A stretch of DNA of 64,000 nucleotides, taken from assembly GCF_022458985.1 (NCBI RefSeq), contig NC_061785.1, positions 1,042,130 through 1,106,129 of the forward strand, given 5' to 3'. This DNA is from Mugil cephalus. Taxonomy: Eukaryota > Chordata > Actinopteri > Mugiliformes > Mugilidae. The position numbers and the translations under genes were made by a program. The notes beneath the pieces were generated by a model that saw nothing but the letters and a program-made list of their open reading frames with translations, was not told the origin of the DNA and searched no databases. Positions 1 to 10,668 of this stretch are shown piece after piece. The number at the start of each line of letters is the position of its first letter. The stretch's first letter is position 1.

Positions 1-258
1 AAGGTCTGGGAACCAGCTCTGATCCGTGATAAGAGATGATGATACATGTTTGATCTTGAGCCTTTTATTCTGTGTGAACAGTTCGGGGTCAGTTGGTCTG
101 ATGTGCTTTTGTTCAGTGAAAAGTAAAATGAGGTTGACGGACTCATATTAAAGCTGATACGAGGCGAGAGGCTTGGTTACGTCCTGGAAAGATGAAGCTG
201 CACATCACATTAAGTTCAGATGATATCCACTGAATGTGTTTTTATTCCTCACCTGCAG

Positions 259-316
259 CTCTTCCTTACGGCTGGGACGAGGCCTTCACCGCCGACGGAG
301 ACAAATACTACATCAA
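259..316 (+). CDS. stxbp4: stxbp4, penultimate coding exon (first part of WW domain)
   Basis: This exon encodes the start of a WW domain, LPYGWDEAFTADGDKYYI, followed by two bases of a split Asn codon. The acceptor is CCTGCAG just before 259 and the donor is AA|GTGAGA at 317. Spliced to the exon at 599 it gives a complete WW module with both signature tryptophans, the YY pair, the His and the final Pro. In vertebrates STXBP4 (syntaxin-binding protein 4, Synip) ends with such a domain and is the neighbour of HLF on the same strand, as here. The protein binds syntaxin 4 in GLUT4 vesicle docking and also acts as a scaffold affecting p63 stability. The upstream exons, including the PDZ and coiled-coil parts, lie before the window. 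Only the C-terminal end is seen, so the name rests on the WW sequence plus synteny. Confidence 0.85.
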
Positions 317-457
317 GTGAGACGATACGATAAAATACGTTTTTCTCTTCACTGTTATTATTATAAATCAGGACAGAAAACACCAGAAAATATGAATGAA
401 AATGAAAATATCAGTGTGTGAATGAGTGTGTGTGAGGTGGCCACTCATTAGCATTAA

Positions 458-513
458 TAACAACAACAACAACAACAACAACAATAATAACAATAATAAT
501 AATAATAATAATA
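458..513. repeat. (CAA)n/(AAT)n microsatellite in the last stxbp4 intron
   Basis: About 20 bases of AAC units pass into AAT units. It is a simple repeat inside the intron between the two WW-domain exons. Confidence 0.95.
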
Positions 514-598
514 GAGCTGACATCATGATCAGCTGATCATCATGGACATGAATCCTGCAGGCTTTAACACTAATAACCTTGTCCTTCCTCTGAGACAG

Positions 599-731
599 TC
601 ACGTGACCCAGACTACGTCCTGGACTCTCCCCATCACCAGCGTCCCGGGGACGACTGGTCCTGCAGAGACCTCAGAGCCGGAGGGAGGACGGGACGCGGA
701 GTCCAGTCCGTCCATAGAGACCGAGATGTAG
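599..731 (+). CDS. stxbp4: stxbp4, last coding exon (end of WW domain, C-terminal tail)
   Basis: The exon begins after the acceptor TGAGACAG. Its first base completes an Asn codon from the previous exon, and it reads HVTQTTSWTLP, the second half of the WW domain with its second Trp and closing Pro. A short acidic, Ser/Thr/Glu-rich tail of about 32 residues follows and stops at TAG (729-731). Phases agree exactly with the exon ending at 316. The tail is typical of a disordered C-terminus and carries no further motif I recognise. Confidence 0.85.
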
Positions 732-753
732 AGAGAGAGGATTTATTTCTGAT

Positions 754-759
754 AATAAA
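754..759 (+). terminator. AATAAA poly(A) signal of stxbp4
   Basis: A perfect AATAAA lies 23 bases after the stxbp4 stop codon. This would give a very short 3' UTR. It is the first hexamer downstream; longer alternative ends cannot be excluded. Confidence 0.6.
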
Positions 760-1624
760 AAGTTCTCCTGTTAAATCTGCTGGTTTGACTCATTTTTATG
801 GAGACGTCGTTTCTTTATTTCTGCTTCTATATCTTCGTGTCTGTTAATTTATTTCCAGCCTCAGGGACGTCTCCTCCTCCGTGGATTGACCTTCTGTCCT
901 GAGGCTGGGACACTTTCCCTCCACGCTGGACGGACTGAGACTGAACGGATCAACACGTCAGCGTTTCCAGCGCAGCCTGAAGATAAGAAAGAGATGACGG
1001 AGCTCATCATAAAAACGCTTTCTACCATCAACAGACGAGTTAGAAGAAAAACAAGGAAGCGGACGAACACAAACCTCATGACTCCACGGATCAGATCAGA
1101 CGCACACGTTCATTTATACGCGTCTTTTAAACACTCTGACCTTTGTCCTCAAGTCAACAGCAGGTTTTAACCTTCGTTGTGAGGCCTCCTCCCTCCTCCC
1201 TCCTCCCTCCCCCTCCTTCCCCCTCCCTCCTTGTTGGATTCATACAGAGTCATGAAGCCTCCATCACGTCTCCATCACGTCTCCATCACGTCTCCTCTCT
1301 AATGTCCTTAGGGAGAAAATACACAAGCATCATCTGTAGAACATCATCAGGCTCCAAAGACGATCAATGGACAATGGACGCCCCCCCGCCCCCTCCCTAA
1401 TTAACCTCCCCCCCCTCCCCCCTAATTAACGTCCTCTGATGAGCCGTTCTCTGCTGCAGAGCTTCATGAGGTCAGAGGTCAGATGAATCAGTCATGATCT
1501 CTGTATCTTTGTCTGTATCTTTGTCTGTGTCTTTGTCCATGAAGCTCAAAAGCCTCGTTCTCTGGATGAGAGGACGATCAGGTTTTTATTTATTCCAGTT
1601 AGTGGAGGACAAGACTTCTAGTTT

Positions 1625-1857
1625 TATCGTTTCTTCTCTTTCTTGATTCTTTCACGTCCTTCTCTTTTTCCTCTCTTATGTTTCCTCCTCTATCACGCTT
1701 CTCCTCACTTCTTCATTTCCCTCCTCTCCTTTCTTTTCCTCTCATCTCCTGTTTCCTCCTTCCCTTCCTCTCCTCTCTCCTTTCCTCTCCTCTCTCCTTT
1801 CCTCTCCTCTCTCCTCTTTCCTCTCCTCTCTCCTCTTTCCTCTCTCCTCCCCTCCCG
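1625..1857. repeat. Polypyrimidine (CTCCTTTC-type) tract
   Basis: The plus strand is almost only C and T for some 230 bases, in irregular CTCCTTTCCT units. Such mirror-like homopurine/homopyrimidine DNA can form triplex (H-DNA). The Ser/Pro/Leu and Glu/Arg open frames over it on both strands are artefacts. Confidence 0.9.
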
Positions 1858-2064
1858 CTGCAGGATTTGTGTTTCTCTCGCTCTGGAGCACATGAGATTC
1901 AATGTGACTGTGGGAGGGAGGAGGGGTGAGGGGGAGGAGAGAGGGGGTGAGGCGGCCTCTCATTGGTGGAAAGTAGGTCAGTCCGTCCCACTCGTGTGAG
2001 GCAGCATTCCAGAGAAGAAGAAGAAGAAGAAGCTCCAGGTGGTCAGAAAAAATAAAGATATTAA

Positions 2065-2066
2065 CA

Positions 2067-2126
<60 letters not shown>

Positions 2127-2151
2127 GTTATTATTATTATTATTATTATTT
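2065..2151. repeat. (ATT)n microsatellite
   Basis: About 28 nearly uninterrupted ATT units with one GTT break. Confidence 0.95.
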
Positions 2152-2681
2152 GTTGACTATAATTACCTCCAGGATTCTTGTGTGATGCACCTTCCTGTTT
2201 ATAAACGATGTAACTTCGTTGTCAACATCGTTTGTATTTAGAATCTTAATGAATGTGTTTTCTTCCACCTGTTTATTTCTCACCATTCATTTCATTTTTA
2301 TTGTTTATTTGCACATTAATGAACAATCGTCCCGTAAATATGTGACTTTAGTTCAGGTCTAATATCCACCTGTGTAGTATTTAATACAACATCATAAGTA
2401 TAAAATAACATTTCACTCGTGGCTTCATATTTGATGCATTTTTAACTTCTTTAAGTTGCTTTTTGAGTTTTGAGCCAAACGTTGAATAACCTGTTATCAG
2501 CTGATATAACGGAACCAAAATAAATAAAATAGAGAACATTCATTATTATACTAAGAATATTAAATGTAATATGTAGCTGTAGATGTGAATGTGTTTATAT
2601 GTTAACAGATGATTTAAAAGCTGCAGAATGAGATTTAAAATAATAAAAACAAACAAACAGTCTCAGCTTTTAAATGAGTCT

Positions 2682-2797
2682 TTATGTAAAATGACAAAAT
2701 GTGTGTCATGTGAAATTATGTGAAGTAAAGGGGGGGGGTGTTTATATGTGGTTGGGGGCGGGACCGGGGGCGGGGCCTGCCTCTCGCTGTGACGTCA
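2682..2797 (+). promoter_or_regulatory. Candidate hlf proximal promoter: D-box, GC boxes, CRE
   Basis: Upstream of the hlf start codon lie a perfect D-box TTATGTAA (2682-2689), GC-box sequences GGGGGCGGG and GGGGGCGGGGCC (about 2755-2778) and a perfect palindromic CRE, TGACGTCA (2790-2797). GC boxes and a CRE 200-240 bp before the ATG fit a core promoter. The D-box is the site type bound by HLF, DBP and TEF themselves, which would allow auto-regulation; that is an inference. The same 8-mer also occurs elsewhere in the window, for example near 16435 and 28222, so it may be chance. Confidence 0.5.
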
Positions 2798-2995
2798 GCA
2801 GACGGTGTTGGCTCGGTGGTGGGTCGGTGCGTGTCCTCCTCCTGCTGCAGAGACCGATGAGGCTCCTCTGCGTCTGAGCGCTTCTTCTTTTTACTTTTTA
2901 CTTTTGCTCCGTTTCATTTTTATCTTTTCGTCGTCTTTTGCTTTTTTTCTTCTTGTTCTTTGTCTTGGTTAAATTGGATCCAGGGAGTCGTCGTG

Positions 2996-3113
2996 ATGGA
3001 GAAAATGTCCCGACATCCAGCCGCGCTCACCCCGAGCTTCCTGAGCCCATCGACGCACGGAGTCCTGAAGTCTCTGCTGGAGAACCCGGTGAAGCTGCCT
3101 CCGCATCATGAAG
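2996..3113 (+). CDS. hlf: hlf exon 1 (N-terminus of hepatic leukemia factor)
   Basis: HLF is a PAR-subfamily bZIP transcription factor that binds D-box sites (TTAYGTAA) as homo- or heterodimer with DBP and TEF. It drives circadian and hepatic gene expression in the nucleus. The start is an ATG opening MEKMSRHPAALTP, matching the vertebrate HLF start MEKMSR. The exon continues GVLKSLLENPVKLPPHHE, the conserved N-terminal segment, and ends in phase 1 at GAAG|GTGAAG. Four exons (2996-3113, 5760-6116, 11384-11598, 12365-12580) join in phase to a 301-residue protein; human HLF has 295. Exon order (N-terminus, activation region, PAR domain, bZIP) is the family's usual one. I cannot tell whether this is the a or b fish paralog. 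Confidence 0.95.
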
Positions 3114-3175
3114 GTGAAGTCATGAGGTCTCACATCAACACCGCAAACTTTCCTCCCAGCCTGTGGAATGCAGCC

Positions 3176-3329
3176 TGGCCACATCATTAGGTACAGCAGT
3201 GACAGCAGCAGTGCTGCTCCAGGTCTGGACCTGTTCCTATTATTTTGGCCATCCTTTTTTAACATTAAAACAGCCACGAAAAGGTTTTAGATCAGAATGC
3301 ATTCACCAGTGTACCTAATAAAGTGGCCA
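3176..3329. mobile_element. MITE with GGCCAC..TTATTAGGTAC ends
   Basis: The left end reads TGGCCACATCATTAGGTACA and the right end, reverse-complemented, reads TGGCCACTTTATTAGGTACA. These are terminal inverted repeats around a 154-bp non-coding body. A related element with the same ends and similar size lies at 13307-13454. There is no open frame inside, so it is non-autonomous. The ends resemble a very common fish repeat whose superfamily I cannot fix from sequence alone. Confidence 0.7.
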
Positions 3330-3479
3330 GGGGCTGTGTAATGATGTTGGCATGAGAAAAAAGAAACTAAACATCAGTTCAGAACTGTCACATCAGATTT
3401 TACACTCATTCTGAATAATATCATATAATATATATATAATATTATACATTTATATTCATATTTCTGCAGAAAGTGACCA

Positions 3480-4032
3480 AGTCTGAGCTGCACAACACGA
3501 TAAATTCAGATATTACCGCCTTTAAACACCGTTTAGATCAGAATGCATTCACTAGTGTACCTAATAAAGTGGCCAGGGGATGTGTAATGTGTTGGCATGA
3601 GAAAAAAGAAACTAAACTTTTCTCAAACATCAGATCAAGGCTTTAGTTCTGGACTGTTACATCAGAATTCATTTGTACCTAATATTTTGGCCAGTCAGTG
3701 CATATACTGTGTAAAACCTCTCAGATTAGTTTCCCAACATCTCATCATCACATAACTTCATTTAAATATCATAGACAAAGAACAGAATGAAAGCAGCTGG
3801 TGATCAAACGTTACTTCTTCAACTCTGAGATTCTTCTGTTCACTGATGAATTAACTGGACAAACATGAAGAATATCGTTAAATGGAGCAGTTTAATCAGA
3901 TAATTACATTTATATTCACATTTCTGCAGAAAGTGACCAGGACCAGGACGTTACCACCTTTCAGCATGAGCTCAACATTATTCAGATTAGAATGCGCTAG
4001 CGTTCACTAGCGTACCTAATGAAGTGGCCACA
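3480..4032. repeat. Two partial copies of the TTATTAGGTAC repeat
   Basis: The segment CTAGTGTACCTAATAAAGTG (about 3551-3570) and CTAGCGTACCTAATGAAGTG (about 4007-4026) repeat the right end of the element at 3176-3329. Each is preceded by a similar block, TTTCTGCAGAAAGTGACCA, at about 3461 and 3921. The intron seems to have gained several copies, or a local duplication of one. Confidence 0.6.
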
Positions 4033-4976
4033 GGGCGTTGGATTAATATCTGAACATCTGGTGATGGTTGAATGTGTCAGGATTTCACAAATGATCGAGT
4101 TTAAACGGCACCAAGCAAACTCTTTCTAATGATTCGTCTGCAGATTGTTTTACTCACGTCTCTTCTTTTATCTAAATGTCCTAAAATATGAACATGTACA
4201 TTTTAAAATCTGAAAAGTCTGAACATCCTTGGATTACAGTCATTAAACAGATTGTAAAACTATAAACATGTGTAGAAGATAAACTCGTCTCTTCCCTGAA
4301 ACGAACTCTGACCTCTGAGGTCTGGACACGTATTAAGATTTTTAGCAGAAAAAAATAAATTATTTCCATTAAATTCTCTTGAGACTAATTTGCTTGAGTT
4401 GAGTCTAAAGTTTAAGTCACATTTCAGCTGAAACTCTCAGGTGCATGTAAAATGTTCCTGTGAAGCAGAAGGAAGTTGGTTCCTGTTGCAGAGACGTTCA
4501 GAAGCCGTCGCTGCAGCTTGAGGCCACATCAGAGTTGTGATGTTATTGGAGCAGGTTTAAAGGAGGAGGTCACTCCTCTGCTCAGGTTTCAGCATGTTGA
4601 CGGTTCTGGGCTGGAAAGATACAACATAGAAGGAATTTAACGTTAACTTCTGTTTTTAAACATAAACAGTAACTGTGAAGTAGTTCCTTAGTTTTAAAAG
4701 CCCCATTCAGACGCCACACTATGAATATCAAGCTAATTATTAGATCCAGAAATAAAACTCTGGGTGGATGAAACTTTCTTAGTTTTAACCACAACTTAAC
4801 AAAATAACATCATTCAATCAATATCAACCCTCTGGAGTCCAGAGTCTGACTCTGTTTGTCCTTGTTCCTGGTTTGGTTTCATTCTTTTCAGCTCAACTTT
4901 ACAATTATTTTATTATTATTTAAGGTCCGAACAGAAATGGGGAAGAAAGCTGGTATCTCTGAATGTTTTCAAATCC

Positions 4977-5535
4977 ATGATAAATTCCGTTTTCCATTTG
5001 TATAAACATGTATTGGATCAATGTAATTATGTGTTGAAACTTTTTGTGCTGACATTCTTGGTCACGTCAGTGCAGATCACACACACACGTATTCTGGACT
5101 TGCAAAAAACTAAAAGGGTATTGGATCAAATATGGCAGAGTTTACACAAAGTGATACACAAAACATGTAAGACATTGTATTTGGGAAACTTGACACACAA
5201 CATGATACAAAAAGAGAAAAAAGATGAGTATTTGGTTAAAATACTATTATCGGCAAGTAAAAAAGTAATTACCAGATCATGGTATAAAGTGGAGCCACTG
5301 ACTAAGGAGCACTGTTGAAGAAATATTTATAATGGAGAAACTACAGGAAATACAATTTGAAGAAAAATGGGAAAAATGGATTGGTTATAGGGGGACAGAG
5401 GAGGACACCAACACCATTGCCGGTCAATGAGGACATTGGTGTAACATTGACGAAGAATATAAATCTCCTGTGCCCTGACGCTGTAACTGTTAAAACCACT
5501 GTTAAAAATTCTAATAAAAAATAAGTTCCATTAAA
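4977..5535 (+). mobile_element. 3' remnant of an L1-clade LINE (end of ORF2)
   Basis: The translation shows ILDLQKTKRVLDQIWQSLHK, then DEYLVKILLSASKKVITRSW and YKVEPLTKEH. After a frameshift near 5316 it reads MEKLQEIQFEEKWEKWIGY. This order (leucine-rich tail, SASKKVITR-W, MEKL, W-x-KWI) is what I know from the C-terminal end of fish L1-type ORF2 proteins. The frame is broken, no reverse-transcriptase core is present, and the end is A/T-rich (TAATAAAAAATAA, near 5512-5524). It is a 5'-truncated, inactive copy inserted sense-wise in hlf intron 1. Confidence 0.75.
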
Positions 5536-5759
5536 ATTATTTAGGATCATGTCCAAAACTACCAGGTGTCCAACACTAGTTATAACCTGATCTACAGGCT
5601 GAAGTTTAGAAACAGACTCAGAGAGAAGCGTCTTGATGCTACGTCGTGTGACTCCAAGGTTAAAGGACTAATGTTGAATCCATCAGACTGAGTGTGTGAA
5701 CGTGTCCTGATGAGTTTAGTTTTCGTTGTACTGACTGAATCCTTCCCTCCATCGTGCAG

Positions 5760-6116
5760 CTTTCAGCAAGGAGCAGGAGAAGGAGAAGAACCTGGAGGAG
5801 GAGCGCAGCGTCCCCCAGTCGGCCTTCCTGGGCCCCACCCTGTGGGACAAGACCCTCCCCTACGATGGTGACACCTTCCAGCTGGAGTACATGGACCTGG
5901 AGGAGTTCCTGTCTGAGAACGGCATCCCATCCAGCCCCTCCCACCACCGCCACGACCCCCACCAACCACACGCTCCGCCGCGGCCTCCACACATCATGGC
6001 GTCGGTTCCTCCCACGCCCACGCCGTCAGTGATCGACCTCAGTAACCACGCCTCCACCTCCGTACACACAACCATCGTCTCTCCAAACTGCCTCCACAGC
6101 AGCCCGGCCAGAGCAG
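5760..6116 (+). CDS. hlf: hlf exon 2 (activation region)
   Basis: This exon encodes residues about 40-158. After the acceptor CGTGCAG it reads [16 protein letters not shown], then [17 protein letters not shown] and [20 protein letters not shown], which are nearly invariant in HLF and TEF and belong to the transactivation region. The His/Pro-rich middle ([16 protein letters not shown]) is less conserved and slightly longer than in mammals. It then returns to the conserved VIDLSNHAS and VSPNCLHSS. The donor is GCAG|GTAACA in phase 1. Confidence 0.95.
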
Positions 6117-7432
6117 GTAACACAACCACCGCCTCACGCTGGGTCTGCGTCTCACACAACCACCACACAACCACCACACTCTGGTCTCATCAGGATCTTG
6201 TCCTGGTTAGTTTTCAGGTCTAGATAAAGTAGAGCATCATCGATGTACAGGAGTAGTTTGTACATATTTGTGAATATATCTTTATTTTATTAATCTGATA
6301 TTAATTCATAAAAGATCTTTTTTTTTTTTAAATATCCAGTAGTTCCTGAGTTGCTTTTCCTTTCATTATGTGAAACCAACTCTGAGAGCAGAGAACTCTT
6401 CCTGGTCTTCTAGAGTCGACTGGATTCAGTCCAGTAAATCTTTCTTTCAGAGTTCTCTTTCAGTGTGGAGAGAGGAGCTCGTACATTGTGTTCTCTACTC
6501 CAGAAATGTTCTGGTCCTCCAACGCTGCCATAAACTCCCCAACCCTCTCTGGAAGATTAGTCTCTTCTCTTCTTCTAAACGTTGCAGCGTTCAGTGTTTG
6601 TTGTTGTTGTTGTTTGGCTGCATCCTTTGACCTGAGTGGACTCCATCATCTCCTACCACCACCTCACATCACATCCACATCACACTAGTCAGGAAATATC
6701 CACCATTACTACAGCACACAGGTCTAGTTACAGGGTTTTAGTTCTTCTTCTTCTTCTGGGATTTTTGTCAGCTTTGATGCTGGCCAACCACCGCTAAACA
6801 GAAACAGAAGAAGAAGCTTTGACGCAACAGAGACGTGGTTTTTGTTAATGGCAGACCTCCAGGAATGTAAACTGTGATTGGTCCAAAATGCATTTCCTTG
6901 TGAATCAGTTCAGTTCAGTTCGTAAAGTTTTCCTCAAAGATGGCTGGATGCCATTTAGCGTTCCTGTGAAGTAATTGCGGAGTGTCCTCTCTTTTTGCAC
7001 CAGGTATAAATGTATAAAGATAAAAATGTTTTTATTGTCGTAAATCAAACGTTGGTTTAAGGGACAAGGTTCAGATGTTTTCCGTTACGGTGGCAGAGAG
7101 TGGTGTTGGGTGGTTGGTGGAGGAGGAGCTCAGGTACATTCACCTTGAACGATGTGATACAGATGTGATATAGACGTGATATAGCAGAGTATAAACACTT
7201 TCTCCTGGTAGTAACGCTCACCCTGAATGCACCCTGTCAGAGAGGTGTCAGATTCAACACCTCGGCAGACGTCCTGGCCTCAGCCAGAGTCTGTGTGTGA
7301 TTCTGTGTTTACTACCAAGCACCAGCTTAAAGGCGAGAACTTCCTCTTTAACTCTTCCTCCGTGTTCATTAGAGACAGAAAATGCACCGGTCTCTCCCAG
7401 CATGCAGAAACATGTGACCTGCAGGCCGGAGG

Positions 7433-7454
7433 GTGTGTGTTGTGTTGTGTTGTG

Positions 7455-7501
<47 letters not shown>
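7433..7501. repeat. (GT)n microsatellite
   Basis: GT units with some TGTGTTG breaks at the left, then some 20 pure GT dinucleotides. It is paired with an (AC)n tract 140 bp downstream. Confidence 0.97.
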
Positions 7502-7502
<1 letters not shown>

Positions 7503-7634
7503 CGTGAGTGTGTTTTGCATAGTGTTCCCTGCGAGTAGGCATCGTGTTATCACAGACATAGTTTCCACTGCAGAAGTACGTCACATGGCGGTAACTCCAT
7601 CCACACACAAGTTCCAACAGTACGTCACATCGAC

Positions 7635-7637
<3 letters not shown>

Positions 7638-7678
<41 letters not shown>

Positions 7679-7682
7679 ACAC
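7638..7682. repeat. (AC)n microsatellite
   Basis: About 22 AC units with one AT break. It is the reverse complement of the GT tract at 7433-7501. Confidence 0.97.
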
Positions 7683-7876
7683 TCAGGGCTGAATGTGTGA
7701 CTCATTGTGGAATACTCCTGCTGGCTCAGAGTTAATGATTCTTTTCTTTGACCTCATTCATTAAATCACACCGGTATCTGGTCTCATCGGATCCAAAGTT
7801 CCTGTGTTCACACCTGCTCTTAATTAATTAAAATGTGTCTCAATTAATTCGTCCCCAGTCAGAACTGGAGATCGAA

Positions 7877-8011
7877 CAGCAGCGCCACCATGTGGTCAGT
7901 ACAATAATGTATCAGCTGCTGTCTCTGATGGATCTCTACCTACAACTGGACCAGAACCAGGGACACATGGTTGGAGACTTGGAGACATGATCCAGATTTA
8001 GGAACCAGATA
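7877..8011 (+). repeat. Dispersed repeat GCGCCACCATGTGG, left copy of an inverted pair
   Basis: It runs from CAGCAGCGCCACCATGTGG through TGGACCAGAACCAGGGACAC to ATCCAGATTTAGGAACCAGA. The same order occurs at 45765-45890 and, starting part-way, at 23263-23405, and reversed at 8238-8372 and 47484-47608. It is non-coding and short, and could be a SINE or MITE; I cannot assign its class. Confidence 0.75.
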
Positions 8012-8237
8012 GAAAGACTCTCACATGTTCACAAGTTCTGATTTATTTCAGAGACAAAGACTCAGATTAGACCTGAACCCACAGGGCTTCCAACCTCAAA
8101 GTGAAACAAACTTCTCTGATAAGAAAGGAAATAAAGATTCCGGGATGTAAAAGATAATCAACACGATCACATCAATAATTAACCACGAGATGAATCTCAC
8201 ACAAACCTCCTCATATTCAACCACTCGAGATTTTACA

Positions 8238-8372
8238 TCTGGTTCCTAAATCTGGATCATGTCTCCAAGTCTCCAACCATGTGTTCCTGGTTCTGGTCCA
8301 GTGGTAGGTAGAGATCCATCGGAGACAGCAGCTGATACAATATTCTACTGACCACATGGTGGCGCTGCTGCT
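8238..8372 (-). repeat. Dispersed repeat GCGCCACCATGTGG, right (inverted) copy
   Basis: It is the reverse complement of 7877-8011 with few differences, ending in CCACATGGTGGCGCTGCTG. The two arms of about 135 bp are separated by about 226 bp, so the hlf pre-mRNA could fold here into a long hairpin. Confidence 0.75.
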
Positions 8373-9644
8373 GATTTACTCACAGACTGAGATTAGACCT
8401 CCAGTTCTGGCTGATGTTGAGGCGTCCTAAAACTAAAAACATCAAACTGAAGTAGTTCAGTAGAGTTTGTAATTTTCCACTGACTCTAGCTCCTCCAGGA
8501 CTTCAAAGTTTCTGCTGTCACAGGTCACAGTAGAACCAAACAGTAGCTGTAATCTGCCGCTCCGTCGTCTAAATATAGCAAAGTAATCTGTAGCATAATC
8601 TGGCATATTTGTATTCCCACTTGGTCCCATGACTGTCCAGCAGATAAGGAGGCAGGAACAAGCGAGGTTAGTCAGGGTTCAGCCGATAATGAAAAACAAA
8701 CCGACGGAGCGAGAGAGGAGGTGGACGGACCAGGAAAGCACAAACATCCTCATCCTGCTCATTAGGTGGAGTCACTGCAGAGCCTGGAAGGATTCCTCCT
8801 GCCTTTTATTTCACTCTTCACTCACTGAAGTTTCTCTAATCATGTCTTGGCCTTTCTGAATCTGATAAGAACACAAGGATTTAAGAAGTCGAGGAAATAT
8901 GCAGCTCTCTGTCGTGGATGTTTGTTGTGTTTGGGGCTCTGGTTCATCCTGTGACTTGGTGGGAGGCCAGTGCTTGTACTTCTAAGATCAGACCATTTAA
9001 ACCCTCTGGAGATCTGACGCCTAAATATTTGACTGATTTCAAGTTTAAGTTGAGTTAAACAGGAGTGAACGACGTCAAAACAAACCCACAATCTATCGCA
9101 GGGTCATTGGGGGGTGGAGCCTGTCTCAGCTAACGTTAGCTAACAAATTGGACAGGGCTAACACTGAAAGACAAAACAACTGTCAAACAACTAACGAAGC
9201 CTGACTGTAGCAACTCAGCAGTAAATAAGAGCATCATCAGCATAAAGGCGAGTTTGTGAACTCATTAGGAACTAGTTACACACATAGTTATGTCCAGTCT
9301 GCCGTGAACTAGCCAGGATGTTTTGGAGTTTGTGTTCTGGACTCTAGATGGACTAGAGAGCACAAGGTACGAGCTCCTCTTTCCACGCTACATTAAAATC
9401 TATTGGACTGGATCCAGTCGACTCTAGAAGGACAGACGTTAGGAAGCTACAGGACACTGACTCTAGGACCTTTGAGATCAGATGCAAATCAGAAAAAGTT
9501 ATTACAGAAAATAGAATTTATAGATATTTATATAAATTTATTGTAAGGATTATGAGACAGTCAGTGTTTAATGATCACTGAACCACAGACAAGGGGTTAA
9601 ATGGATGTATCAGGGACCACTGACAAGATTTTAGACTTTATCTA

Positions 9645-9679
9645 GGAAGGAAGGAAGGAAGGAAGGAAGGAAGGAAGGA
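9645..9679. repeat. (AAGG)n microsatellite
   Basis: About eight AAGG tetramers in hlf intron 2. Confidence 0.95.
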
Positions 9680-10668
9680 GTGAACTCGGGTTCATCTGAG
9701 GTTCTTGTTTTCTTACATCTCTCTCCTCTGAGGTCACAGATGTGGTGATTGAAAACGTAAATGTTTTTTAAATTTATCGGCTTTGGTCCCTGATAAGGAG
9801 TCCTGTCTGTGAATCATTACCTCCAATAGAACCATAGTAAGCTCTTCATGGAAAGTGAAAGGAGACTTTCAACCAGAAGCTTCTTTAAAAAGATAAATCT
9901 ATTTCCACTTTCCTGGCACAGTCTAACCTCCATATTCACACTTAATCAGTCTTTTTATCTGGATAATTTACCATGCAACATCTGAGACTGCTAGTGTGTT
10001 TTCTTAGATGAATTCTCAGATGAATACTAGTGTGTGAAGTTTAAAGAGTTAACCAGGTCGACAGCAGGTGTCGTTCTTCTCCGTCTATAACTGTTGGCTA
10101 ATGAAAACACCCACAGTTAGAGTTACATAACAGCTCCAGAGACAAAGACGAGAGAAGAAAACGAACTGAAATCAGAGATGGAGAAAAACTGAAGTTTAAA
10201 GCATCAGTGCTGTGGTTAAAGAACTAAACTCAGAGCATGTTTGTTGTTTGGTTAAAAAGGGCAAAGAGAGAAAACGTGAAGCTGAAACCGATCTGATCTG
10301 CAGTTCTTCGTGAGAGAGCGATGACGATGGTCATACATTATCAGATTTTACATTTTCACAGGGCGGCTGTGCCCACGTTTCCCGTCTCCGCCGGTCGCCC
10401 ACTCAGCTCAGAGCAGATCAGCTGTTCAGGTCTTAATCACTGACACAAAGCTTCAGGCTGTTCCACCGGAAACTGTTTGGTCTGTTGCACAGTCACATTT
10501 TTAAAAAGCTTTAACCCTCCATGGACCAGGAACCATATGTGGTAACTTCATCTCTCAGTGAGGTTTATTGTCATGTGGTTTTCATTGAGCCAATCAGAGA
10601 AGATCAAGGAACCATCCTCAGGTCTAATCAGGGTCTAATGTGGTCTACAAGGTCCCCCCTCTGACCTG

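Larger units (their letters stand above)
760..2739. other. Intergenic region between stxbp4 and hlf
   Basis: I see no coding exon here. The stretch holds pyrimidine-rich tracts at about 1183-1230 and 1625-1857, C-rich runs near 1380-1425 and a long (ATT)n array at 2065-2151. The short open frames are low-complexity products of those tracts. A GC-rich block at about 1900-2000 contains a CCAAT-type box in reverse (CATTGG) and could be part of an upstream hlf promoter or exon, but nothing in the sequence proves this. Confidence 0.7.
3114..5759. other. hlf intron 1
   Basis: The intron holds a MITE with terminal inverted repeats (3176-3329), two more right-end copies of the same family near 3530-3580 and 3990-4030, and the 3' end of an L1-like LINE (4977-5535). 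A dispersed repeat, GGTCACTCCTCTGCTCAGG, near 4568-4587 recurs at about 23230. I see no further exon. Confidence 0.75.

Noticed and set aside
1643-1999. Ser/Pro/Leu-rich and Glu/Arg-rich frames in the pyrimidine tract
   Set aside because: Low-complexity CT DNA gives open frames on both strands.
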